A stretch of DNA of 64,000 bases from an uncultured Bacteroidales bacterium (GTDB lineage Bacteria > Bacteroidota > Bacteroidia > Bacteroidales > UBA932). Location of the stretch: positions 1-64,000 of the forward strand of contig ONDF01000011.1 of assembly GCA_900316525.1 (NCBI GenBank), read 5' to 3'. Shown in pieces: positions 34,611 through 43,448 of the stretch. Within the stretch, counting starts at the first letter, position 1, and every line of letters starts with the position of its first letter. Position numbers and translations under genes: made by a program. The notes beneath the pieces are model-generated. The model made no database searches and was not told the DNA's origin. It was given only the letters and a program-made list of their open reading frames with translations.

Positions 34611-34632
34611 ATGGTAAGGTTTTTGTTTCCCA

Positions 34633-34653
34633 CAAATATAATCAATATCTTCG
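34633..34653. promoter_or_regulatory. Divergent -7 elements between pepP-like and DUF456 genes
   Basis: Minus-strand TATATTTG is at 34633-34640 and plus-strand TATCTTCG at 34646-34653. The plus element ends 4 bases before the GTG start at 34658. Confidence 0.55.
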
Positions 34654-34657
34654 CAAA

Positions 34658-35152
34658 GTGGAAACCTTTATCGCCATACTCGCCCTCCTGCTGGGCATCG
34701 TCGGCATCGTCGGAAGCATCGCTCCGGGCCTGCCCGGTCCGCCCCTGAGCTGGGTGGGCCTGCTGCTGATCTATATCTGGGGCGGTGGCACCGACGGCGC
34801 CGGCAACGAGATGTCCCTGACCTTCCTACTCATCTGGCTGGCGGTCACCATCGTCATCACCATCCTCGACTATGTGGTCCCGGCTTATTTCACGAAGCTG
34901 ACCGGCGGCTCCAAGGCCGGCGGCTGGGGCGCCATCATCGGCCTGTTCGCCGGCCTCATCCTCCCGCCCGTCGGAATGATCGTCGGCTCCCTCCTCGGCG
35001 CCTTCATCGCGGAGCTCGTCGTGGCGCAGAAGGACACCGCCACCTCCATCAAATCGGCCCTCGGCGCCTTCCTGGGCTTCCTATTCGGCACCGGCGCCAA
35101 ACTCGTCGCCGCAGGCCTGATGCTCTTCTACATCTTCGTCTACGCCTTCTAG
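34658..35152 (+). CDS. DUF456 family membrane protein
   Basis: A 164-residue protein with about four helices (near 3-22, 30-45, 55-77, 92-125 and 135-162). The GxxGSIAPGLPGPPLSWVG motif at the start and the glycine-rich GGWGAIIGLFAGLILPPVGM loop match DUF456. Function of the family is unknown. It starts at GTG 34658, only 4 bases after the -7 box, so it may be leaderless. Confidence 0.75.
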   Translation: METFIAILALLLGIVGIVGSIAPGLPGPPLSWVGLLLIYIWGGGTDGAGNEMSLTFLLIWLAVTIVITILDYVVPAYFTKLTGGSKAGGWGAIIGLFAGLILPPVGMIVGSLLGAFIAELVVAQKDTATSIKSALGAFLGFLFGTGAKLVAAGLMLFYIFVYAF

Positions 35153-35174
35153 ACCGGCCCGCGGGTACCCGCCT

Positions 35175-35205
35175 GCAGGTAACGTCCCGGAAACAGGGAC
35201 GTCAC
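35175..35205. repeat. Hairpin repeat unit 1
   Basis: GCAGGTAACGTCCCGGAAAC then AGGGACGTCAC forms a hairpin: GTAACGTCCC pairs loosely with GGGACGTCAC. A near-identical second copy lies at 35226-35256. A GCGGGTACCCGC palindrome lies just upstream (about 35161-35172). It sits between the DUF456 gene and the convergent nagA, and could also end transcription of either. Confidence 0.55.
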
Positions 35206-35225
35206 TGGCATTGACGGCCATTTTT

Positions 35226-35256
35226 GCAGGTAACGTCCGAAAAAACGGGACGTCAC
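35226..35256. repeat. Hairpin repeat unit 2
   Basis: Second copy of the unit at 35175-35205, 51 bases on, with only loop changes (GTAACGTCCGAAAAAACGGG then ACGTCAC). Only two copies, so not a CRISPR array. Confidence 0.55.
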
Positions 35257-35368
35257 CCGCACTTGCGGCCAGCAGGGAGATTTGTCCGGTGTCCGTATCG
35301 GTCCCGTCGATGGACCGGTACGAGCACCTGGATGCAAGGGGCGCCCATCGCGGGAGGGTTGAACCGTG

Positions 35369-36559
35369 TCAGGCCTCCTGCGGGATTTCTTTTCCGCCGA
35401 TGAAGACGCGGGAGACGGCGACGGTGTCATCGAAGAGGATGATGTCGGCGTCGCAGCCGGGGGCGAGGCGGCCCTTGGCGGGGAGGCCGAGGACGCGGGC
35501 GGGGGTGGCGGTCATCATCCGGACGGCGTCCGGGATGCCGGCGGCGAGGCCCACGGAGCCCGCGATGGCGCGCGCCATCGTGCGGACGAGGCGGTCCGTC
35601 GTCGCGACGGAACCCGCGAGGCCACCGCGGTCCGGCCGCAGCGCCACACCGTTTTCCACGATGAACTTCAGTCCGTTTTCCAGACTGCCCTGGATGTATT
35701 CGCCGTCGGGCAGGCCGGTTGCGCGGATGGAGTCCGTGCAGAGGACCACGCGGTCCGGGCCTTTGAGGCGGTACACCATCCGGAGGAGATCGTCCGGCAG
35801 GTGGACGCCGTCAGCGATCACCTCGATGTCGAAGTCTTGCAGATAGCCGGCCTCCACGGCCCCGGCGTAGCGGCTGTAGCCGCGCTTGGACACCGTGGAC
35901 ATGGCGCAATAGAAGTGCGTCATCAGGGAATAGCCGTGGCGGAAGGCCTCTTCGCAAACGGCGCAGGAGGCGTCGGTATGGGCGACGGCGGCGACGATGC
36001 CGCGGCGCTGCAGTTCCTCGCCCAGCCCCATCGCGCCCTCCACTTCGGGCGCGGCGCTGATGCGGACGATTTCGGGATAGGCCTCCAGCAGCGGAAGATA
36101 GTTCTCCGGCAGGGGAAGCTTCAGCAGCGCTGCGTCCTGCGCCCCCGCCTTGGCCGCGGAGAAGAACGGCCCTTCGAAATGGATGCCCGCAAACCGGGCT
36201 CCGGAGACGTTCAGCGGCAGGGCTTCCCGGTAGGCGCGGACCGCCCGCTCGTAGTCGGGGTAAGAGGCTGTCGCCAGGGAAGGTGCCATGGTCGTCGTCC
36301 CGTGCCGGGCATGCCGCCGGGCCGGTTCCAGGTACGCTTCCACCGTCCCGTCCAGGAAATCGTGCCCCCAGCCGCCGTGGACGTGCAGGTCGATGAATCC
36401 GGGGGAGACATACTGCCCCCCGGCATCGACCCGAACCCCTTCCGGGGCCTCGGCCTCGGGGACGACGGCCTCGATCCGGCCGTCCCGGACCACGAGCGCG
36501 AGTCCGGTCCGGACACCTTCGGGCAGCAGGAACCGCCCGCCTGTGAAAACGAGTGTCAT
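35369..36559 (-). CDS. nagA: N-acetylglucosamine-6-phosphate deacetylase
   Basis: A 396-residue amidohydrolase. It has the metal motif HVH (FIDLHVHGGWG near residue 57), GIHFEGPFF with the Glu ligand, an AAVAHTDAS segment with a His ligand, an HLPDDLL His and the catalytic Asp in LCTDSIRA. NagA removes acetate from GlcNAc-6-phosphate and leads to fructose-6-phosphate through NagB. It serves the GlcNAc made by NanA and the epimerase upstream, although no NagB or GlcNAc kinase is in the window. Its start overlaps the stop of the C69 dipeptidase by one base (TAATG), so the two are co-transcribed. Start at ATG 36559; in-frame codons upstream are out of the protein. Confidence 0.88.
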   Translation of the reverse strand: MTLVFTGGRFLLPEGVRTGLALVVRDGRIEAVVPEAEAPEGVRVDAGGQYVSPGFIDLHVHGGWGHDFLDGTVEAYLEPARRHARHGTTTMAPSLATASYPDYERAVRAYREALPLNVSGARFAGIHFEGPFFSAAKAGAQDAALLKLPLPENYLPLLEAYPEIVRISAAPEVEGAMGLGEELQRRGIVAAVAHTDASCAVCEEAFRHGYSLMTHFYCAMSTVSKRGYSRYAGAVEAGYLQDFDIEVIADGVHLPDDLLRMVYRLKGPDRVVLCTDSIRATGLPDGEYIQGSLENGLKFIVENGVALRPDRGGLAGSVATTDRLVRTMARAIAGSVGLAAGIPDAVRMMTATPARVLGLPAKGRLAPGCDADIILFDDTVAVSRVFIGGKEIPQEA

Positions 36560-38367
36560 TATTCCTTGACTTTCAGGACCTCGCCGGCCTCGCGGGCGAC
36601 GGTTTCCTTCCAGAGCTCGGTGTAGCCCGGCTGCTGGACCTTGGCAGGCTGGCCCTGAGTGTATTCGGAGTGCTGGAAGGAGCCGTCCTCGTTCTGCGGC
36701 TTCACGTTGCCGTCGATGAACTTGACGAGGAGTTCCTCTTCCAGGGCCACCCAGGCGTCGAACTGGTCCTGCGCCGTCCGGACGGAGTAGTCCGTGACGT
36801 AGCGCGCCACCTTGGCGAACGGCTTGCGGGACACCATCACGTCGCGCTTGGAGGACAGCTTGTCCTGCAGCTTGACCGCGATCTGGTTGTACAGCACCAC
36901 GGCGGCGCTGTCCACGCTGTGCGTCTTGCGCTCCATCTGCTCGGTCTCGAACGCGTCGATCTTCTTCCGCACGTGCGGGGCCATGATGTTGTACATCTTG
37001 TAGCAGGCGTTCGAGATGCGGTTGTTCATCCAGAAGGACGCGGTGGGCGAGTAGTGAAGCAGGTCGCCGTTGCCCACGCGGAAGCATTCGGGAACCTTGG
37101 TGATGGACGTGTAAATCGGTGTCACATAGGAAGTTGCCGCATCGTCCGTGCCGAACCAGAGGATGCCGCCCACCTCGTCGGGGACGTAGTCGCGGGCCTG
37201 GCCCACCATCCAGAATCCGGTCTGCTGGGTGGCGATGGCGCGCTCGTTCAGGTAGGTGCCGCCCTCGGCTTTGTATTCCATCGGGCGCCAGCGGTACGGC
37301 AGGGCGTTGCCGCCTGCGCCGATATCCTGCGTCATGTCCATCGGCGTCCCCTCGTAGTGGTCGCGCATCACGTCGGCCACCGCCTTCACGGAGACTTTCT
37401 CCCGCGGGTAGATGAACAGGGGCAGGTCGCCGTCCAGGTTATAGCCCATCGCGTAGTCCAGGAAATCGGACGCGTCCTTGGTGACGGCCTTGCCGTCGGC
37501 GTCGTAATAGGAGAACCAGCCGCCGGAAAGGATGTTGAAGGCGCTCCAGACGCGGGCGTCGCAGCCGCGGACGGTGCCGAAGTCCGCCGGCCCGTAGGCC
37601 TTTTTGAAGCTGAACTCCTCGTCGGTGCCGTCGAAATAGCCCTTGCGGCGGGCGAGGGAGATGACGTCCTTCGCGTACAGGCAGTTGTCGGGATCGTTCA
37701 GGGGGAAGGCGCCGATGCGGGCCTGGTTGGCGTGGGCGCAGATGGCGCCGTCCGGCACGCGGAGGGCCACCCACACGATGCCCTTGTCCGTATTGACCCC
37801 GTTCCGGATGTTCGTTCCCTTGCCGATGAGTTCCATGATCCAGGCCTCGTTCTTGTCGGCGATGGAGAAGGTCTCGCCCTCGGAGGCGTAGCCGTATTCG
37901 TTCGCGAGGTCCACGATGACCGAGATCGCTTCCCGGGCGGTGGACGCCCGCTGCAGGGCGATGTAGATGAGGGAGCCGTAGTCGATGCGGCCCCGGCGGT
38001 CCATCAGCTCCTCGCGGCCGCCCCAGGTGGTCTCGGTGATGATGACCTGCTTCTCGTTCATGTTGCCCACGGTCTGGAAGGTGTGGGGGACCTGGTCGAT
38101 GTCGCCGAGGTACTTCCCGCTGTCCCAGTCATACACCTGGAGCATCGACCCGGCCTTCCAGTCCGCGGCGGGATGGTAGTACAGTTCTCCGAACAGGTAG
38201 TGGGAGTCCGCCGCGTAGGTGACCAGGGTGGAGCCGTCCTTGCTGGCGCCCTTGGTGATGATGACGTTCGTGCAAGTATTGCCTTCCAGCGCCGGAATCA
38301 GGAAAAAAAGCGTGGAAAGGACGAGGGTCAGGTGCGGTTTATGCATCGTATTTGGGGGTTTGTTCAA
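36559..38367 (-). CDS. pepD: C69-family dipeptidase
   Basis: A 602-residue Ntn-type peptidase. Signal peptide residues precede the cut that exposes Cys32 (EGNTCTNVII), the expected N-terminal nucleophile. The family motifs DSGKYLGDIDQVPHTF, ETTWGGREELMD and YVPDEVGGILWFG are present. The gene is a secreted or periplasmic dipeptidase that releases amino acids. A Met eight residues in (38346) is an alternative start. A TAAATTTG box lies at 38401-38408 on the minus strand. It precedes nagA in one operon; the reason for that pairing is unclear. Confidence 0.85.
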   Translation of the reverse strand: MNKPPNTMHKPHLTLVLSTLFFLIPALEGNTCTNVIITKGASKDGSTLVTYAADSHYLFGELYYHPAADWKAGSMLQVYDWDSGKYLGDIDQVPHTFQTVGNMNEKQVIITETTWGGREELMDRRGRIDYGSLIYIALQRASTAREAISVIVDLANEYGYASEGETFSIADKNEAWIMELIGKGTNIRNGVNTDKGIVWVALRVPDGAICAHANQARIGAFPLNDPDNCLYAKDVISLARRKGYFDGTDEEFSFKKAYGPADFGTVRGCDARVWSAFNILSGGWFSYYDADGKAVTKDASDFLDYAMGYNLDGDLPLFIYPREKVSVKAVADVMRDHYEGTPMDMTQDIGAGGNALPYRWRPMEYKAEGGTYLNERAIATQQTGFWMVGQARDYVPDEVGGILWFGTDDAATSYVTPIYTSITKVPECFRVGNGDLLHYSPTASFWMNNRISNACYKMYNIMAPHVRKKIDAFETEQMERKTHSVDSAAVVLYNQIAVKLQDKLSSKRDVMVSRKPFAKVARYVTDYSVRTAQDQFDAWVALEEELLVKFIDGNVKPQNEDGSFQHSEYTQGQPAKVQQPGYTELWKETVAREAGEVLKVKE

Positions 38368-38374
38368 TTATTGT

Positions 38375-38408
38375 TAATTTTGCCTGCTTGCAAGCCTTTG
38401 CAAATTTA
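38375..38408. promoter_or_regulatory. Divergent -7 elements between the C69 dipeptidase and the next gene
   Basis: TAATTTTG (38375-38382) faces right for the gene at 38426, and TAAATTTG on the minus strand (38401-38408) faces left for the dipeptidase. Confidence 0.55.
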
Positions 38409-38425
38409 TGAAATTTTATCAAGGG

Positions 38426-38869
38426 ATGAAACACTTATGGATGCTGGCGGCGGCCCTCCTCGTGGGCTCCGTCGCCCTGCGCGCCCAGAACCAGGGGCCC
38501 CAGACGGAAGAGCAGAAAGAGAAGCAGCTGCTGGAGTTCATCGACAAGGAAGTCAAGCGCCTGTCGGACCAGCTCGAACTCGAATACTGGCAGGAGTTCT
38601 ATGTGGACTCCACCCTCACCCACGACTATCACGCCCTCCAGGAGGAGCTGGAAGAGCTCCAGAAGACGAAGGTCGGCAACGCCGACATCTACCAGAGCGT
38701 GCAGGACAAGTGGATGCAGCAGATCGACGATTCCTACCACCGTTTCTTCAACGAGGAGCAGTGGAAGAAATACTGGAAATCCACCGGCCAGCGCAACCAG
38801 AAAGCCCGCGACAAGCGCAAGGCCAAGGCGGAAAAAGCCTCGGCCGAGCTCAAAAACGCTGGAAAATAG
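38426..38869 (+). CDS. Small exported helical protein, unknown function
   Basis: A 147-residue protein with a signal peptide ending ALRAQ. The rest is charged helix: QKEKQLLEFIDKEVKRL, then a YWQEFYVDSTLTHDY segment and a very basic C-terminus (QKARDKRKAKAEKAS). No known domain is recognised. An ATG at 38408 would add six residues. It ends 33 bases before the pheS start; the pheS promoter box overlaps its 3' end at 38871-38878. Confidence 0.6.
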   Translation: MKHLWMLAAALLVGSVALRAQNQGPQTEEQKEKQLLEFIDKEVKRLSDQLELEYWQEFYVDSTLTHDYHALQEELEELQKTKVGNADIYQSVQDKWMQQIDDSYHRFFNEEQWKKYWKSTGQRNQKARDKRKAKAEKASAELKNAGK

Positions 38870-38870
38870 T

Positions 38871-38878
38871 TATCTTTG
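38871..38878 (+). promoter_or_regulatory. -7 promoter element (TATCTTTG) of pheS
   Basis: TATCTTTG matches TAnnTTTG and lies 24 bases before the pheS ATG (38903), just past the upstream stop codon. Confidence 0.65.
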
Positions 38879-38902
38879 CGAGATTTTAGACGAAAACAAG
38901 GT

Positions 38903-39937
38903 ATGAAAGAAGCGATCGAACAGATCCAGAAGCAGCTGGCCGAGCTCAAGGCCGCCTCGCAGAAAGAAGTGGAGGACGCCCGTGTCCGCCTGCTGGGTAA
39001 GAAGGGTTCCATCACCGCGTTGATGGAGGAGTTCCGCACCATCGCCCCGGAACTCAAGCGCGAATACGGCCAGAAGCTCAACGAGCTCAAGAAGGCCGCC
39101 ACCGCCAAGATCGAGGAACTCAAGGAGCAGGCCGCGGCCGCTGCCGTGGAGCTGGCCCCGAAGCAGGACCTCTCCATGCCGGGCGACCCCTTCGAGCTGG
39201 GTTCCCGCCATCCCGTCTCCATCGTCCGCCAGGAAATCGTGGACATCTTCCGCAAGTTCGGCTACGACGTGGCCGAAGGCCCGGAGATCGAGGACGACTG
39301 GCACGTGTTCGAGGCGCTCAACTTCCCGCCGAACCACCCCGCCCGTGAGATGCAGGACACCTTCTTCGTGTCCAACGGCCACCGGAATCCGCTCCTCCTC
39401 CGCACCCACACCTCTTCCGTGCAGGTGCGCACGATGGAATCCCAGCCCCTGCCGATCCGCGTGGTCTGCCCGGGCCGCGTGTTCCGCAACGAAGCCATCA
39501 GCGCCCGTGCGCACTGCATCTTCCACCAGGTGGAGGGCCTCTATATCGACAAGAACGTCACCTTCGCGGACCTCAAGCAGGCCATCCTCCTGTTCGCCCG
39601 CGAAATGTTCGGCCCGGACACGCAGATCCGGATGCGTCCTTCCTACTTCCCGTTCACCGAACCCTCCGCGGAGGTCGACGTGAGCTGCAACATCTGCCAC
39701 GGAAAGGGCTGCAACATCTGCAAGGGCACCGGCTGGCTCGAGATCATGGGCTGCGGCATGGTGGACCCGAACGTCCTCGAGGCCAGCGGCATCGACTCCA
39801 AGGTTTACAGCGGCTTCGCCTTCGGTATGGGCGTGGAACGCATCGCGATGCTCAAGTGGCAGGTCAACGACCTCCGCCACTACTTCGAGAACGACATGCG
39901 CTTCCTGAAGGAGTTCGCCACCGCGACGGAGGTGTAA
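38903..39937 (+). CDS. pheS: Phenylalanine--tRNA ligase alpha subunit
   Basis: A 344-residue class II synthetase subunit. The N-terminal 85 residues are a coiled-coil tRNA-binding arm. The catalytic core follows: motif 2 in RVFRNEAISARAHCIFHQVEG and motif 3 in SGFAFGMGVERIAML. A CNICHGKGCNICKGTG segment, with Cys-x-x-Cys pairs, lies between them. It charges tRNA-Phe together with PheT, which is not in this window. Codon use is highly biased, as expected for a housekeeping gene. Start at ATG 38903. A strong terminator follows. Confidence 0.95.
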   Translation: MKEAIEQIQKQLAELKAASQKEVEDARVRLLGKKGSITALMEEFRTIAPELKREYGQKLNELKKAATAKIEELKEQAAAAAVELAPKQDLSMPGDPFELGSRHPVSIVRQEIVDIFRKFGYDVAEGPEIEDDWHVFEALNFPPNHPAREMQDTFFVSNGHRNPLLLRTHTSSVQVRTMESQPLPIRVVCPGRVFRNEAISARAHCIFHQVEGLYIDKNVTFADLKQAILLFAREMFGPDTQIRMRPSYFPFTEPSAEVDVSCNICHGKGCNICKGTGWLEIMGCGMVDPNVLEASGIDSKVYSGFAFGMGVERIAMLKWQVNDLRHYFENDMRFLKEFATATEV

Positions 39938-39957
39938 GGGCCCCGTCCCCGCAAATT

Positions 39958-39994
39958 AATGTGCAAAACGCCCCTGTTTTGCACATTTTTTGTT
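39958..39994 (+). terminator. Terminator after pheS
   Basis: Perfect inverted repeat AATGTGCAAAAC / GTTTTGCACATT (39958-39969 and 39976-39987) with a CCCCT-type loop and a T run. Twenty bases after the pheS stop. Confidence 0.85.
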
Positions 39995-40006
39995 TTGATA
40001 CCAGCC

Positions 40007-40438
40007 ATGAAACACTTCATCCTTCTTTTGTCGGCCCTGGCTTTGCTCACGGCCTGCGGGTCGTCCCGCCGGGTTTCGGCGGTGGACGGGACGGCGGCCT
40101 GGGAGGGCCGGACCACCTCGGAGATCATGCGGGCGATGGGCGACCCCGACCGCATCGACCCGGACGGCAAAGGCGGCAGCATCCTGGTCTACGAGTCCAC
40201 GCCGGACTACAGCAGCCCCGATTACGACATCCTGGCCCCGGAGGCGTCGGCCAGTCCGCGGCGGTACGCGCATTTCTACCTGGACGACGAAGGGGTCTGC
40301 TACCGGGTGGACACGAACCGGACCTTGCTGCCGGCACCGAACGATTCTTACCGCTCCTTCCGCTGGCTGGCGGTTCCGTTCGCGGTGGATGTCCTGGTCT
40401 ATCTGCCCTTGTTGATTCTCGGCGCTGTCCTCTTCTGA
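40007..40438 (+). CDS. Lipoprotein with C-terminal membrane helix, unknown function
   Basis: A 143-residue lipoprotein with lipid Cys17 (LTACG). Near the start is a TTSEIMRAMGDPDRIDPDGKGG motif like the SmpA/OmlA-type small lipoproteins (BamE-like 'MGxP' motif). A hydrophobic helix lies at the C-terminus (VLVYLPLLILGAVLF), which is unusual for such a protein. Function unknown. ATG at 40007 follows the pheS terminator by a few bases; no strong -7 box is seen. Confidence 0.55.
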   Translation: MKHFILLLSALALLTACGSSRRVSAVDGTAAWEGRTTSEIMRAMGDPDRIDPDGKGGSILVYESTPDYSSPDYDILAPEASASPRRYAHFYLDDEGVCYRVDTNRTLLPAPNDSYRSFRWLAVPFAVDVLVYLPLLILGAVLF

Positions 40439-40469
40439 CGTTTCCTTTGGACGTTTTTTACAGTGTAAT

Positions 40470-40501
40470 GGACAATTCTTTCCAAGAGTTGTCCGTTTTT
40501 T
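40470..40501 (+). terminator. Terminator before the arabinofuranosidase operon
   Basis: Hairpin GGACAATTCTT / AAGAGTTGTCC around a short loop, followed by GTTTTTT. It insulates the next promoter from the upstream lipoprotein gene. Confidence 0.7.
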
Positions 40502-40503
40502 CG

Positions 40504-40511
40504 TACCTTTG
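40504..40511 (+). promoter_or_regulatory. -7 promoter element (TACCTTTG) of the beta-L-arabinofuranosidase operon
   Basis: TACCTTTG matches TAnnTTTG, 22 bases before the ATG at 40534 and just after a terminator. Confidence 0.62.
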
Positions 40512-40533
40512 GACAGCACTAAAACCACTTGCC

Positions 40534-43437
40534 ATGCGACTCCGTCATCCTTTCAGCGTTGTCTTCCTGCTGTCCGTTTCCCTCGTCCTGCTGACCGCCT
40601 GCGGCGCCAGGAAAACCATCCGCACCGTCGCGGAAGTCCGGGTCGAAGCCCCGGAGGGCACGGCGCCCGTGCTGCCGTATCAGGTCTGGGTCACCTATGC
40701 GGACCGTTCCGGCGAATGGCGCCAGGTGAAGTGGACGAACTCGCTCCGGGAAACCGAGGAAGAGGAGGCAGCCCTGCCGGTGGGATCGGCCTATACCGTC
40801 GCGGGATATGTCCTTGGAGACAATTCGACGGAGAACGGATTTCCGGTGGAGGCGCAAGTGACGGTGGTGGCGGGGAAACCCGCCGTGCCGGCGCAGGAGC
40901 CGGTCGCCCGGCCGCTGCCGCTCGGAAGCGTCCGCCTTATCGGCGACAACCGCCTCACCGCGAACCGCGACCTGGACGTAAAGAATCTTCTCTCGCTGGA
41001 CATCACCCAGCAGCTGTATAACTATCGCGACACGTATGGCCTGCCCACGGACGGCTACACCGTAGCCGACGGCTGGGATTCCCCGACCACGAAGCTCAAG
41101 GGCCACGGAACGGGACACTACATGTCCGCCCTCGCATTCGCTTTCGCGGGCACGGACGATCCGGCCCTCAAGGATGAGATCCGCAGCCGCATCCGCCGGA
41201 TGGTGGACGAGCTCCGCGCCTGCCAGGAGCTGACGTTCGTCTGGGACAAGAGGCTGGGCCGGTACCGCGAGGCGCGGGACCTCGTCCCGGAGGCCGAGTT
41301 CGCCAAGCTGGAAGGCACTTGGGCGGCGTTCGACAAGTACAAGAAGGACTGCCGGAGCTATGGGTACGGCTATCTTAACGCCATCCCGGCCCAGCATCCG
41401 GTCCTCATTGAAAAATATGCCCCCTACAACAATGAGAAGGGGGTTTGGGCTCCCTATTATACCATCCACAAGCAGCTGGCCGGCCTCGTGGACATCGCCA
41501 CGAACATCGACGACCAGGAGATCGCCGCCAAGGCCCTCCTGATTGCGAAAGACATGGGCCTTTGGGTCTGGAACCGGCTGCATTACCGCACGTACGTGAA
41601 GATGGACGGGGACAAGGCGGAGCGCCAGGCCCGGCCCGGCAACCGCTACGAGATGTGGAACATGTACATCGCCGGCGAAGTGGGCGGCATGCAGGAAGTC
41701 CTTTCCCGGCTGGCCGGCATGGTCGCCGATCCGGAGGAGAAAGCGCATCTCGTGGAGGCTGCGGGCTGCTTCGACTCGCCCGCGTTCTACGACCCGCTCT
41801 CCAAGAATATCGACGACATCCGCACCCGCCACGCGAACCAGCACATCCCCATGATCGTGGGCGCGCTGAACCTGTACCGGGCGGGCGGAAATCCCTATTA
41901 CTACCAGATAGCCAGCAACTTCTGGAACCTGGTCCAGGGCCGGTACGCCTATGCGATGGGCGGCGTCGGCAACGGCGAGATGTTCCGCCAGCCCTACTCC
42001 CAGATGCTGTCGATGAACACCAGCGTCCAGTCCGACCGGCAGCGGAACCTCTTCCCGAACCCGGACATCAACGAGACCTGCTGCGCCTACAACCTCGCGA
42101 AGCTCACCAAGGACCTGAACGGGTATAATCCGGACGACGCGCGGTATATGGACTATTACGAGCGGGTGCTTTACAACCAGCTCGTGGGCTCGGTTAATCC
42201 GCACGAGTATGGCGTGTGCTACCAGTACGCTGTGGGCATGAACGCGACGAAGCCGTTCGGCAGCCCGACTCCGCAGGAAACCTGCTGCGGCGGCACGGGT
42301 GCGGAAAACCACGTCAAATACCAGGAAGCGGCCTACTTCGTCTCCGACAACACCCTCTGGGTGGGCCTGTACCTGCCTACCGTCGCGAATTGGGACGAGA
42401 AGGGCGTCACTCTGCGCCAGGAATGCGCCTGGCCGGCGGAATCCTCCGTGATTACCGTGGAAAAAGGCGGTACCTTCGCCCTCAAGCTGCGGGTCCCGTA
42501 CTGGGCCACGGAAGGGTTCGGCGTGAAGGTCAATGGCCGCCGCCTCAAGGCCGATTATCAGCCCTGCTCCTATGTGGAGATTCCCGAGCGGGAATGGAAA
42601 GCCGGCGACCAGGTGGAAGTGACGATGCCGTTCACCAAGCACCTGAACTTCGGCCCGGACAAGATGGACCTCGCCGCGACGGGCGTGAACGAGGCCCGCA
42701 CCCCGTTCGACCCGATGTGGGAAGGCGTCGTGATGTACGGTCCCCTCGTGATGGCCACCCCGGACATCACGGTGTGGGAGCAGGCGGAGTTCGACCTGGA
42801 TCCCGACCTGGGCGACATTGTCCTGAAAGGACATACGACGGATGCCGGCACGGACGGCAACGTCTATACCCTCACCCTCGGCGACAAGACCTTCTATCCC
42901 GACTATTACATGACGGACCACAGCACGCACTATCTGCGTCTGAACGTCCTGAATGAGGGGAAGAAGGCCAGGAGCACGCGCGGCGTGGGCAAGACGTACC
43001 TGGACCAGGCCATCCGCATCGCCCGTTCCCGCGTGGAGGCGCAGGAGGCGTGGAACGCCCTGGAGACCAAGGTTCCCGCCTTCGCGCCGTGGGCCCCGAA
43101 CGGCTATGCCCGGATGCTGGAGCAGCTGGAGGTGGCCGAGGCGGTGAACGCCGCGGAGCCCCGCGGGCTCAGCCAGGAGGACGTTACGAAGGCCACGTCG
43201 GCCCTGAACGCCGCCATCAACACCATGCGTCCCGGCAACCTGGCCGAGCCGGAGGACCTGGACGCCCTGCTGCGCCTGGTCGTCGAGACCAAGGAGATCC
43301 CGAACAAGAGCACCCGCCTGCGCGAAGCCATCGACTTCGCCGACATGGTGATCCAGTACGTCAACGACGGCTCCGGCACGAAGGACCTCATCGACCGTGC
43401 CCGGACCCGCCTGGAAGAAGCCCTGAAAACCTTATAA
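40534..43437 (+). CDS. Beta-L-arabinofuranosidase-family (PF07944, GH127/GH146-type) lipoprotein
   Basis: A 967-residue lipoprotein (lipid Cys23, LTAC). An N-terminal beta domain (about 30-140) precedes the PF07944 (alpha/alpha)6-barrel. The Zn/Cys site of this family is present: Glu514 and Cys516 (NETCC) and Cys584-Cys585 (ETCCGG), matching Glu338, Cys340, Cys417 and Cys418 of Bifidobacterium HypBA1, in which one Cys is the nucleophile. A beta domain follows to about 800, then a C-terminal helical segment resembling FIVAR-type repeats (SALNAAINTMRP). The family removes beta-L-arabinofuranose. It is longer than HypBA1 and closer to the multi-domain Bacteroides forms. Start at ATG 40534, 22 bases after the promoter box; codons upstream in frame belong to other genes. 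Confidence 0.85.
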   Translation: MRLRHPFSVVFLLSVSLVLLTACGARKTIRTVAEVRVEAPEGTAPVLPYQVWVTYADRSGEWRQVKWTNSLRETEEEEAALPVGSAYTVAGYVLGDNSTENGFPVEAQVTVVAGKPAVPAQEPVARPLPLGSVRLIGDNRLTANRDLDVKNLLSLDITQQLYNYRDTYGLPTDGYTVADGWDSPTTKLKGHGTGHYMSALAFAFAGTDDPALKDEIRSRIRRMVDELRACQELTFVWDKRLGRYREARDLVPEAEFAKLEGTWAAFDKYKKDCRSYGYGYLNAIPAQHPVLIEKYAPYNNEKGVWAPYYTIHKQLAGLVDIATNIDDQEIAAKALLIAKDMGLWVWNRLHYRTYVKMDGDKAERQARPGNRYEMWNMYIAGEVGGMQEVLSRLAGMVADPEEKAHLVEAAGCFDSPAFYDPLSKNIDDIRTRHANQHIPMIVGALNLYRAGGNPYYYQIASNFWNLVQGRYAYAMGGVGNGEMFRQPYSQMLSMNTSVQSDRQRNLFPNPDINETCCAYNLAKLTKDLNGYNPDDARYMDYYERVLYNQLVGSVNPHEYGVCYQYAVGMNATKPFGSPTPQETCCGGTGAENHVKYQEAAYFVSDNTLWVGLYLPTVANWDEKGVTLRQECAWPAESSVITVEKGGTFALKLRVPYWATEGFGVKVNGRRLKADYQPCSYVEIPEREWKAGDQVEVTMPFTKHLNFGPDKMDLAATGVNEARTPFDPMWEGVVMYGPLVMATPDITVWEQAEFDLDPDLGDIVLKGHTTDAGTDGNVYTLTLGDKTFYPDYYMTDHSTHYLRLNVLNEGKKARSTRGVGKTYLDQAIRIARSRVEAQEAWNALETKVPAFAPWAPNGYARMLEQLEVAEAVNAAEPRGLSQEDVTKATSALNAAINTMRPGNLAEPEDLDALLRLVVETKEIPNKSTRLREAIDFADMVIQYVNDGSGTKDLIDRARTRLEEALKTL

Positions 43438-43448
43438 TATCCCATACC

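Noticed and set aside
33444-34748. A long plus-strand open frame opposite the M24 peptidase
   Set aside because: It lies opposite a protein with all five metal ligands and has no recognisable features.
35175-35256. Possible CRISPR array
   Set aside because: Only two units, each itself a hairpin, and no cas gene in the window.
39856-40533. Upstream extension of the arabinofuranosidase gene
   Set aside because: The frame stays open into pheS and a separate lipoprotein, but the lipoprotein signal peptide, terminator and TACCTTTG box put the start at 40534.
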